From Saprospiraceae bacterium (GTDB lineage Bacteria > Bacteroidota > Bacteroidia > Bacteroidales > JAIPBB01), in the NCBI GenBank assembly GCA_021739805.1, contig JAIPBB010000001.1, positions 21,430-85,429 of the forward strand: a stretch of 64,000 bases of DNA, written 5' to 3'. The notes under the pieces are model-generated. The model ran no database searches and had not been told where the DNA came from. It was given only the letters and a program-made list of their open reading frames with translations. This document shows positions 14,477-22,087 of this stretch, piece after piece (position 1 is the stretch's first letter; each line of letters opens with the position of its first letter). The position numbers and the translations under genes are program-made.

Positions 14477-15715
14477 TTAATGAAGTAGCATTTCCCTTAA
14501 CATATTCAAAGCAGTAAGTCCTGTTCTGATAATATTTCTTTCGCGATGTTCTCCGAAAAGAAATTTTTTGGCTTTAACTTTATCTTTTGATGCAACCGCA
14601 ATCCAAATTGTTCCAACAGGTTTTTCTAGTGTTCCGCCATCGGGTCCTGCAATTCCTGATACAGCTATTGAATAATCGGTATTGAATTTCTTTAAAACAC
14701 CCACAGCCATTTCTTTTACAACTATCTCGCTAACAGCACCAAAATCTATTAAAGATTGTGTTTTAACATCCAGGAATTTTTCTTTTATCTCATTTGAATA
14801 TGCCACAACAGAGCCTTTAAAATAATTTGAACTACCCGAAACGGAAGTAATTTTATGAGCAATATAGCCCCCTGTACAACTTTCGGCTGTGGACAGTGTT
14901 GCATTTTTTGCTTTTAATAATTTGCCGATAACTTCTTCCAGTGTTTCATTATCATAGCCAAAAATAAAGCCGGGAATAATTTTGTTTAGCTCTAAAACTT
15001 TTTCATTAATTTGGCGAGTTAATTTTTCTTTATCATCCCCTTTTGCAGTTAGCCTGAGTCTTACTAAAGCGGGAGAAGGCAAATAAGCGAGAGTCATATT
15101 TTCAGCCAAACTATTTTCCCAGTCTTTAATCAAATTTGCAATGAAAGACTCACCACCACCATGAGTTAAGATTGTTTTATGAACAATTTTGTTTTGGTCG
15201 TTTCTTTTCAATAATTCAGGGATGATAGTTTCACTTATCATATGTTTCATTTCGTAAGGAACTCCCGGTAGAAAATAAAAAGTTCTATTGTCTTTTTCGA
15301 ATATCATTCCTGAAGCAGTGCCATCATCATTATAAATTGGAGTGCAGCTTTCGGGTAATTCAGCTTGTTTTTTACTTACTTCAGTTAATTTATAAGCTCT
15401 TTTACCAAAGAGTTTCTCAATATTTTCAAATGCTTTTTTGTTAAAAACTAATTTTGTATTAAAATATTTACAAATTACGGGTTTTGTAATATCGTCGCTT
15501 GTGGGACCCAAACCTCCGGTGACAATAACAATATTGGCTGTTTCAGAAACATTATCTAAAACATGAAATATTTCGTTTTCCGAATCGGCGATAGCTATAA
15601 TTCTGTTTACCTCAACACCGGCAAGATTTAATTGTTGAGCAATCCATGAGGCATTGGTATTTACAACCTGCCCAATCAGTAATTCATCCCCTATTGAAAT
15701 TAATTCTGCTTTCAT
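14477..15715 (-). CDS. cinA: CinA-family protein (competence/damage-inducible protein A; NMN deamidase-related)
   Basis: 412 residues in two domains. Residues 1-165 form the molybdopterin-binding-like (MoCF) fold with the signature VTGGLGPTSDDITKP at 65-79. From about 255 to the end is the CinA C-terminal domain, the nicotinamide-mononucleotide amidase (STAESCTGGYIAHKITSVSG, YSIAVSGIAGPDGGTLEKPV). In related enzymes the N-terminal domain hydrolyses ADP-ribose or NAD-like dinucleotides and the C-terminal one recycles NMN for NAD synthesis. Length is normal and the key motifs look intact. In Bacteroidota this gene commonly neighbours rpmB; here the cassette-like array separates them. Confidence 0.93.
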   Translation of the reverse strand: MKAELISIGDELLIGQVVNTNASWIAQQLNLAGVEVNRIIAIADSENEIFHVLDNVSETANIVIVTGGLGPTSDDITKPVICKYFNTKLVFNKKAFENIEKLFGKRAYKLTEVSKKQAELPESCTPIYNDDGTASGMIFEKDNRTFYFLPGVPYEMKHMISETIIPELLKRNDQNKIVHKTILTHGGGESFIANLIKDWENSLAENMTLAYLPSPALVRLRLTAKGDDKEKLTRQINEKVLELNKIIPGFIFGYDNETLEEVIGKLLKAKNATLSTAESCTGGYIAHKITSVSGSSNYFKGSVVAYSNEIKEKFLDVKTQSLIDFGAVSEIVVKEMAVGVLKKFNTDYSIAVSGIAGPDGGTLEKPVGTIWIAVASKDKVKAKKFLFGEHRERNIIRTGLTALNMLREMLLH

Positions 15716-15900
15716 TATTTATTTGTCATTCGCTTCGCTGTCATTCAATTGTAATTCAGTTGTCATTCAGTTGTCATTAGGTTGTCATAGATTCTTCTGA
15801 CTTCCGACTTCGGTCTTTCGACTTTTTTGTCATTAAGTGGTCATTTGCTTTGCGTCCTTAAGTGGTCATTAAGTTTAACCATATAACCATTTAACAATTT
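15716..15900. repeat. Degenerate GTCATT-word repeat region
   Basis: Short words such as GTCATTCAGTTGTCATT, GTCATTAAGTGGTCATT and CATTTGCTTTGCGTC recur irregularly between cinA and the 16-bp array. No ORF. The same vocabulary appears at 54995-55290, so the two intergenic regions are related. Function unknown. Confidence 0.6.
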
Positions 15901-15960
15901 AATCCTGATAGAATTGTTTCACTGCGTTTCACATTCCACAGGGTAAACAATCTAACAATT

Positions 15961-16056
15961 ACATCATTATCGCATTACATCATTATCGCATTACATCATT
16001 ATCGCATTACATCATTATCGCATTCCATCATTATCGCATTCCATCATTATATCATT
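15961..16056. repeat. 16-bp tandem repeat, six copies
   Basis: The unit ACATCATTATCGCATT starts at 15961, 15977, 15993 and 16009. CCATCATTATCGCATT follows at 16025, and a last degenerate copy at 16041. It ends 23 bp before the stop codon of the universal stress gene. The copies are adjacent with no spacers, so it is not a CRISPR. The near-identity of copies suggests slippage. Confidence 0.88.
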
Positions 16057-16078
16057 ACATCCTTACATCATTAAATCA

Positions 16079-16987
16079 TTAGAACGAAATCATCGATGTT
16101 TCACCAATCTCTTTTGGCACGATTGACATAACAGGAATGGTTGATTTTCTAAGAATCTCACGGGCATTTGAACCAATAAAATATTCCATCAATTCATTTT
16201 CCTGCTGTGTCATAATCATTATTAAATCAGCATTTCTATTTTCAACATAATTCACAATAATATCAGAAATTTTATCTTTTCCTTTTAATCCGTGAAGAAT
16301 TTCTGCCGTAACCTGAACACCACTTTTTTTAATGTAATTTTCAACCTGTAATAATTGAGTTTTGAGTTGTTTAACAATTGTTGATTCACTTGTTAACAAA
16401 ACAACTACCAGTTTAATTACCGAGTTGTAATTTTTAGCAAACTCTACTGCTTTAGTAACTTTTTGCCGTGTATCTTTTGATATATCAAGAGGTAGTACAA
16501 TCTTTTTTATTGAGTGTCTTACTCGACTTCCATCAATACAGTTTACAGTGAGAACCGGGCATTTAGCTTTACTGACAACCCTGGAAGAATTTGTGCCAAG
16601 TATCATTTTTTCATGATTGACTTCCGTGCTGCTATTTGCCATAACAATGTATTTTGCATCAATAGTATCAGCTATTTCAAGGATTTTGGAATAGGTTCTT
16701 CCTTTTGCAATCATAGTATGAATTACAATGCCTGATTTCTTGCTTTTTTCATCAGCAATCTCCTGAAGTTTTTCTTTTTGCTTTTTTTCATATTCTTCTT
16801 TATACTTAGTGTTTTGGTCTTCAGAAAACAATGATGTGAAGAAATTAAACCCTGAATCCTGGATAACATGTAATAAAGTTATTTCAAGGTCGATAAGTTT
16901 TGCAAGTATAAATGATTGTTCAAGAGCAGATATAGATTTACCTGAGAAATCAATCGGTACCAAAATATTATTAGTATGTCTTTTCAT
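16079..16987 (-). CDS. Universal stress protein with two UspA domains
   Basis: 302 residues made of two tandem UspA folds (about 6-150 and 160-295). Domain 1 begins ILVPIDFSGKSISAL and ends with the nucleotide-binding-type loop GTNSSRVVSKAKCPVL. Domain 2 begins KIVLPLDISKDTRQK and ends with GSNAREILRKSTIPVMSI. The glycine/serine loops near each domain's end suggest ATP binding. Such double UspA proteins respond to stress and energy limitation, although targets are rarely known. Cytoplasmic. Divergent from the nucleoside phosphorylase gene. Confidence 0.88.
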   Translation of the reverse strand: MKRHTNNILVPIDFSGKSISALEQSFILAKLIDLEITLLHVIQDSGFNFFTSLFSEDQNTKYKEEYEKKQKEKLQEIADEKSKKSGIVIHTMIAKGRTYSKILEIADTIDAKYIVMANSSTEVNHEKMILGTNSSRVVSKAKCPVLTVNCIDGSRVRHSIKKIVLPLDISKDTRQKVTKAVEFAKNYNSVIKLVVVLLTSESTIVKQLKTQLLQVENYIKKSGVQVTAEILHGLKGKDKISDIIVNYVENRNADLIMIMTQQENELMEYFIGSNAREILRKSTIPVMSIVPKEIGETSMISF

Positions 16988-17107
16988 CCTAAATTAATTT
17001 AATTCGTTATTTATTATACGGATGAAACACACATGTATTTTATTGCAAATTGCTATTGTATTTAATATTGTGTGTTTCATTTTCGTAATTTTGTAATTAA
17101 TTGAGTG

Positions 17108-17115
17108 CAAAATTA
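17108..17115 (-). promoter_or_regulatory. -7 box for the universal stress gene
   Basis: Minus-strand TAATTTTG, an exact TAnnTTTG, about 120 nt upstream of the start codon, giving a long leader. The -33 element is unclear. Confidence 0.4.
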
Positions 17116-17218
17116 TACTTTAATAATAATTATACAATGTTAAATTTTGTTATTTAGTTGAAAACTAAAAAAATGACACAGGCTTAACAAATTATTTACT
17201 TGAAATTAATCTCATAAT

Positions 17219-18097
17219 ATGAAGAAAATTAAAGAATCGGAATTAATTATAAATCCTGATAATAGCATTTATCATTTAAAACTAAAGCCGGAAGATATTG
17301 CCAGGGATATTATAGTGGTTGGTGACCATCAAAGAGTTGAAGTTATTTCAAATTATTTTGATAAAATCGAATTTAAAAATTTCAATCGTGAATTTGTAAC
17401 TCACACCGGATATTTAAACAATAAAAGAATATCAGTTATTGGAACCGGAATTGGAACCGACAATATGGATATAGTTTTAAACGAACTTGATGCTATTGCA
17501 AACATCGACCTTGAAAATCGTGTTATTAAAGAAAAACATACATCATTAAATATTATCAGGTTAGGTACATCGGGAGCTATTCAAAAAGAAATTCCGATTG
17601 ATTCAATTGCAATGTCGTCATATGGTTTAGGTTTCGATGGTTTACTAAATTTCTATGGTGATAAAAACAAGGTTGATGAAGTAAATATAACAGAGGCTTT
17701 TATTAAGCAAACTGATTGGGGACTTGAACTTCCGAAGCCTTATGTTGTTAAAGCATCAGAAGTTCTTGAAAAAGAACTGGGAGCCGGTTTAATTAAAGGA
17801 ATTACTGCAACTGCCCCCGGCTTTTATGGACCCCAGGGAAGAGTTCTACGACTTAAACTTGCCTATCCCGAGTTAAATGAAAAAATTGAAAGTTTCTATT
17901 TTCAAAATAAAAGAATTATTAATTTTGAGATGGAAACATCAGCTCTTTATGGTTTAGGTAAAATGTTGGGACATAATACTCTTACAATTTGTGCTATTAT
18001 TGCAAATCGTGTAAATCAGGAATATTCGAAAGATTATAAAAAAACTGTTAAAAAAATGATTGAATTGGTTTTAGAACGTTTAACAAAAAATGTCTGA
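17219..18097 (+). CDS. Nucleoside phosphorylase (uridine phosphorylase-like)
   Basis: 292 residues of the PNP/UDP phosphorylase superfamily. The N-terminal IIVVGDHQRVEVISNYF corresponds to the phosphate-binding G-D-x-x-R segment. Next come IGTGIGTDNMDIVLNEL and IIRLGTSGAIQ (ribose/phosphate loop). Near the C-terminus, NFEMETSALYGLGKMLGH carries the E-M-E-T ribose-binding motif. It would split a nucleoside with phosphate into base plus ribose-1-phosphate in pyrimidine or purine salvage; the exact substrate cannot be fixed by eye. The next gene overlaps its end by 8 bp, so the two are probably co-translated. Confidence 0.85.
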   Translation: MKKIKESELIINPDNSIYHLKLKPEDIARDIIVVGDHQRVEVISNYFDKIEFKNFNREFVTHTGYLNNKRISVIGTGIGTDNMDIVLNELDAIANIDLENRVIKEKHTSLNIIRLGTSGAIQKEIPIDSIAMSSYGLGFDGLLNFYGDKNKVDEVNITEAFIKQTDWGLELPKPYVVKASEVLEKELGAGLIKGITATAPGFYGPQGRVLRLKLAYPELNEKIESFYFQNKRIINFEMETSALYGLGKMLGHNTLTICAIIANRVNQEYSKDYKKTVKKMIELVLERLTKNV

Positions 18098-18965
18098 CGA
18101 AAAGGAAAATATTGAATTAAAATCATTGGTAAGTTTAATTGACGAACCTGATGATTTAATTTATGAACAAATCAGGGAGAAGTTAATCACATATGGGATT
18201 GATGCCGTTCCTTTTTTAGAGGAAGCCTGGGAAAAAACTTTTGACAATTTTACACAAAAAAGAATTGAATCTTTAATCCACAATCTACAATTCGATAATG
18301 TTTTATTTAAATTAAGAAATTGGTATCTACTTGGCGGAAAGGATTTATTAAGTGGCTTTATTATTATTACTAAATATCAATATCCTGACCTTGATGAAGA
18401 AAAAATCATTAAACAAATTGGTAAAATAACCCAGGATGTTTGGCTTGAGCTAAATGATAATCTTACTGCACTCGAAAAAGTCAAAATCATTAATCATGTG
18501 TTTTATAATATTCATGGTTTTAAAGGTAATAAGCAAAATTTTCATGCTCCGCAAAATTCTTATATAAACAATCTTTTGGAAACAAAAAAAGGCAATCCGC
18601 TTTCGTTAAGCATTATATATTCGATTATAGCCCAAAGTCTTAAAGTCCCGATTTATGGAGTGAATCTACCTGAGCATTTTATACTTTCTTATACAAATGA
18701 ACTTATTTCTGATTTCACAAAAACTAAAGATTCGGATGTTTTGTTTTATATTAACGCATTCAATAAAGGAACCATATTTTCGATAAATGAGCTGCAATTG
18801 TTTTTAAAACAACTGAAACTAAAACCGAATGCGATGTATTTCACGCCTTGTGATAATATTCAAATCATAAAGCGTTTGATTTACAATTTAACAACTGCTT
18901 ACGAGAAATTGGGTTATCCTGATAAAATTGGTGAATTGGAGAGGTTGTTGGGGGTTTTGGAATGA
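18090..18965 (+). CDS. SirB1/transglutaminase-like protein
   Basis: 291 residues, cytoplasmic. The N-terminal 100 residues are helical with a HEAT-like look (PDDLIYEQIREKLITYGIDAVPFLEEAW). From about 100 to 210 is a transglutaminase-like core as in the SirB1 family: LTALEKVKIINHVFYNIHGFKGN, then NPLSLSIIYSIIAQSLKVPIYGVNLPEHFIL. In that family the usual catalytic Cys is often replaced, and here the aligned position is Ser ('NPLSLS'), so enzymatic activity is doubtful. Overlaps the phosphorylase gene by 8 bp, which suggests one transcript. Confidence 0.75.
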   Translation: MSDEKENIELKSLVSLIDEPDDLIYEQIREKLITYGIDAVPFLEEAWEKTFDNFTQKRIESLIHNLQFDNVLFKLRNWYLLGGKDLLSGFIIITKYQYPDLDEEKIIKQIGKITQDVWLELNDNLTALEKVKIINHVFYNIHGFKGNKQNFHAPQNSYINNLLETKKGNPLSLSIIYSIIAQSLKVPIYGVNLPEHFILSYTNELISDFTKTKDSDVLFYINAFNKGTIFSINELQLFLKQLKLKPNAMYFTPCDNIQIIKRLIYNLTTAYEKLGYPDKIGELERLLGVLE

Positions 18966-19020
18966 AATTATAGCTTCCAAATAAAATAATTTTGAAAAAT
19001 ATAATGTGCAATTAATATTT

Positions 19021-19468
19021 CACCCCTAACGGGGTTTTTATTCCAACGGTTATTCATTTTTCTACAAATATTGAATCCCTACGGGATTCTTATTTTAACT
19101 CCATTAGGAGTTTAATATTTGTAGAACAATGCAATAAGCACATATTTTAAAGCTCCGTAGGAGCGATATATTATTTCCTTTATGTAAATATTTCCCTGAA
19201 TAGCCTGAACAAAATAATGCACGGTTAATATATCACCCCTAACGGGGTTTTTATTCAAACGGTTATTCTTTTTTCTACAAATATTGCATCCCTACGGGAT
19301 TCTTATTTTAACTCCGTTAGGAGTTTAATATTTGTAGAACAATGTAACAATCACAATTTTAAGCTCCGTAGGAGCGAAATATTATTTCCTTTATGAAAAT
19401 ATTTCCCTGAATAGCATGAATAAAATAATGCACGGTTAATATATCACCCCTAACGGGGTTTTTATTCA
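19021..19468. repeat. Tandem ~212-bp repeat with internal palindromes (two copies plus a truncated third)
   Basis: The unit starts with CACCCCTAACGGGGTTTTTATT at 19021, 19234 and 19445. Inside each full unit are four short palindromes in the same order: CCCCTAACGGGG, ATCCCTACGGGAT, ACTCC(A/G)TTAGGAGT and GCTCCGTAGGAGC. The third copy stops after 24 bp, at the left end of the insertion sequence. Palindromes of this type are scattered widely in Bacteroidota intergenic DNA. Stretch 18966-19020 before it is featureless. Confidence 0.9.
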
Positions 19469-21116
19469 CCTGTTTTGTGCGCCACATGAACGCTCTAAAA
19501 TATCATGACTGAATATCAGTGATTTATATTTTAGAATAGTGCGATTTGGGTCATGCGGACTATATTTGCAGCATGTTTATACGTAAAAATAGAAATAGAA
19601 GTGGCTCAGTTAGCATTCACATCACAAACAAGATTGGACGTTCAAACAAAGTCATAAAGACAATCGGAACTGCAAAAACCAAACGTGAAGAAGAGCTATT
19701 AATTTTACTTGCAAAGACAGAAATAATGCAGCTTCAGGGTTTACAAAGTATGTTTGTTGAACACGATGATTTGGTTGTTGACAACTTTGTGGATGGTATC
19801 GCAAATGACCATTTACAGATAGTAGGAAGCGAATTAATTTTAGGAGAAATTTACAAAAAAATTGGTTTTCCGGATAGTGGGTCATGCGATTATTTTAAAA
19901 ATCTGGTACTATGTCGTTTAGTATATCCTGGGAGCAAATTAAAAACCGTTAAATACTTTAAACAACATTTAAATGTTGATGTTAGCGTATATTCCATTTA
20001 TCGCTTTATGGATGAATTGGAATCTAGTCTAAAGTATATTATTGAAGATATTACTTTTAAACATACTAAGAAGATTTTACGAGACAAGATTAGTGTTGTT
20101 TTTTATGATATGACTACATTATATTTTGAAGCTTCAGAAGATGATGATTATAGAATTTCGGGGTATTCAAAAGATGGCAAGCATCAACAACCTCAAATCA
20201 TGATTGGGTTATTGATTACCACTCAGGGCTATCCTATCGGTTATCAAATATTTGAAGGAAATACTTCTGAGACAAAAACATTAATACCTGTTCTGGAATA
20301 TTTTCAAAAGAGATTTAGCTTAGACAAACCTATCGTAATTGCTGATGCAGCACTTTTATCGCAAAGGAATATTGATGCACTCAGGGCTGAAAACTACGAA
20401 TATATCCTAGGAGGAAGATTGAAAAATGAAACAGATGCTATAAAAAGCAAAGTATTAAGCCTGAGAGTTGAAGAAGGGACACCCCGTGAAATAACTTATC
20501 CAAATGGTAGATTGATAATTACCTATTCTTCAAAAAGGGCTCATAATGATAAAAAGAATAGGGAGAAAGGATTAAAAAGGCTTGAGAAGAGAGTAAAAAG
20601 TGGCAAGCTTTCTAAAAAACATATTAATAATCGAGGCTACAATAAATATTTAAAACTTACAGGAGATGTTAGCATCAGCATTGATTATGAAAAATATGCA
20701 GCGGACGGGGTATGGGATGGATTGAAAGGATATGTAACTAACACAAAACTGAGTAAAAATAAAGTCATTGAGAACTATAAACAATTATGGCATGTTGAAA
20801 AAGCTTTTCGAATATCAAAAACCGACCTTAGAATCAGACCTGTTTACCATAGATTAAAAAGAAGAATAGAAGCACATATTTGCATTTGTTTCTCAGCTTA
20901 TGCCATTTATAAGGAACTGGAAAGGCTCCTTAAACAAAACAATATCAATTTATCTCCAGAGAAGGCAATTGATGAAATAAAAGAAATAAGGCAGTTAAGG
21001 TACATATTGCCTAAATCAAGGACTGTCAAAACCAAGTTACTTAGACCTACAACAATCCAGTCTGAACTTCTGAAAATGAAAATCTGAAATGTGGGTCATG
21101 CATTGCACAAAACAGG
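19469..21116 (+). mobile_element. IS1634-like insertion sequence, 1648 bp
   Basis: A perfect 12-bp terminal inverted repeat bounds it: CCTGTTTTGTGC (19469-19480) and GCACAAAACAGG (21105-21116). Similarity continues inward to a CATGA word on both sides. One transposase ORF fills the element. Just inside the left end an inverted pair CTAAAATAT (19495-19503) / ATATTTTAG (19526-19534) can form a hairpin ahead of the gene, perhaps to block read-through from outside promoters. No target duplication is visible: flanks are TTATTCA and AGAAGAC. The element looks intact. Confidence 0.88.
19573..21087 (+). CDS. IS1634-family transposase (DDE type)
   Basis: About 504 residues from the ATG at 19573 (MFIRKNRNRSGSVSIHI); the in-frame ATG at 19546 would add nine residues and is less likely. 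Recognisable parts: an N-terminal basic region, then the catalytic core VVFYDMTTLYFEAS (first Asp, near 185) and GYSKDGKHQQPQIMIGLLI. It continues with PIVIADAALLSQRN (second Asp) and, near the end, ENYKQLWHVEKAFRISKTDLRIRPVYH, which carries the Y-x-x-x-W-x-x-E-x-x-F-x-x-x-K signature with the third acidic residue. It moves the element by cut-and-paste. No frameshift is seen. Confidence 0.9.
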   Translation: MFIRKNRNRSGSVSIHITNKIGRSNKVIKTIGTAKTKREEELLILLAKTEIMQLQGLQSMFVEHDDLVVDNFVDGIANDHLQIVGSELILGEIYKKIGFPDSGSCDYFKNLVLCRLVYPGSKLKTVKYFKQHLNVDVSVYSIYRFMDELESSLKYIIEDITFKHTKKILRDKISVVFYDMTTLYFEASEDDDYRISGYSKDGKHQQPQIMIGLLITTQGYPIGYQIFEGNTSETKTLIPVLEYFQKRFSLDKPIVIADAALLSQRNIDALRAENYEYILGGRLKNETDAIKSKVLSLRVEEGTPREITYPNGRLIITYSSKRAHNDKKNREKGLKRLEKRVKSGKLSKKHINNRGYNKYLKLTGDVSISIDYEKYAADGVWDGLKGYVTNTKLSKNKVIENYKQLWHVEKAFRISKTDLRIRPVYHRLKRRIEAHICICFSAYAIYKELERLLKQNNINLSPEKAIDEIKEIRQLRYILPKSRTVKTKLLRPTTIQSELLKMKI

Positions 21117-21290
21117 AGAAGACCGAAGTCAGAAGTCAGAAGTCTGGTGATAGATGTTCGGTATTCAGTAAGTAAATTCTGAGAGTTTGAGTTTTGAGAA
21201 GTGAAAAATGAGTATTGAGGAAACCAGCAACGAGAAATCCATACGGACGAAGCAAGCTTCGCAAGAAACGAGCAGCGAGTAATAAACTTT
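21117..21290. repeat. Degenerate repeat words on the right flank of the IS
   Basis: Contains GAAGTCAGAAGTCAGAAGTC, GTTCGGTATTCAGTAAG, and ACCAGCAACGAGAAA with a variant ACGAGCAGCGAG. The same kinds of words (GTTCGGTAATCAGTAG, ACCAGTAACGAGAAA) occur at 34740-34960, so these two regions share a repeat family. No ORF. Confidence 0.55.
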
Positions 21291-21295
21291 AAGAA

Positions 21296-22081
21296 TTATT
21301 TTTTTGTAATCAATTCTGTTTTGCAATCATAGTTTACCCAATACTTTCCCTTTGGAAATGAAGAAAAATCAATATATCTATCCTTGCCCTTTTTAATTAA
21401 TTTCCCCTCTTCGTCATAAATTTCATACTCTGTTTCTTCAGAAAAAACAAGCTCATCGTGCACTTTAGTTTTTTCCATTGTAACTTCATTTATTCGGTTA
21501 TCTCTGAAATGAGTTTGTTTCGAATAAATAATTTCACCTCTTTTGTTTATCTTTTTTACTCTGAAAGTATTTTGTCCTGAATGAGGTACGATTTCTTTTG
21601 AATACAAATTTAATTTTATTGTATCCATCACATCAACTTCGCCCAGATCGTACCATTTATTCCATTTGTATTGTTGAACATAAAAAGGTTCGTCCCCCGG
21701 TTTACCTCTTATCCTAAATATAAGATTGTCATCTTTTACTTTTATAGTAGTGAATTTGAAAAAGTCGGGAGGTTCAAGGTCTTCGGGATTAACGATTTTT
21801 GGAGTACAGCTTTTAGAATATTTAATCTTTATTACTACTTTATCACCCACTTTTATATCCAAAAGCGAAAAGTCAATCTCAAATGAATTGGACTTAATTT
21901 CATCTTTTGAAACTATATTATTAACCTTAACTTCTTCAACACAAAATTCATCACCCACCGAAGGATTAATAACATAAAGATTATATCCATAGTAATTGCC
22001 ACGGATTACCATTTCTTTGGCAATTATTCCATTAAATGCAAATATTGATAATAATGTGACTAAAACTAAGAATCGTCTCAT
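21296..22081 (-). CDS. Secreted protein of unknown function
   Basis: 261 residues with a signal peptide ending near GIIAK (about 22). It is beta-rich throughout, with a cysteine pair separated widely (EFCVEEV, KSCTPKI). The last 45 residues (YEIYDEEGKLIKKGK, IDFSSFPKGKYWVNY) follow the strand pattern of a T9SS type A sorting domain but lack the usual basic-hydrophobic last residues, so I would not call it T9SS cargo. It begins 6 bp after the M1 peptidase stop codon, so the two genes form an operon. Confidence 0.5.
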   Translation of the reverse strand: MRRFLVLVTLLSIFAFNGIIAKEMVIRGNYYGYNLYVINPSVGDEFCVEEVKVNNIVSKDEIKSNSFEIDFSLLDIKVGDKVVIKIKYSKSCTPKIVNPEDLEPPDFFKFTTIKVKDDNLIFRIRGKPGDEPFYVQQYKWNKWYDLGEVDVMDTIKLNLYSKEIVPHSGQNTFRVKKINKRGEIIYSKQTHFRDNRINEVTMEKTKVHDELVFSEETEYEIYDEEGKLIKKGKDRYIDFSSFPKGKYWVNYDCKTELITKK

Positions 22082-22087
22082 TTAGAA

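Noticed and set aside
15961..16056. Possible CRISPR array
   Set aside because: Copies are directly adjacent with no spacers, and no cas gene is in the window.
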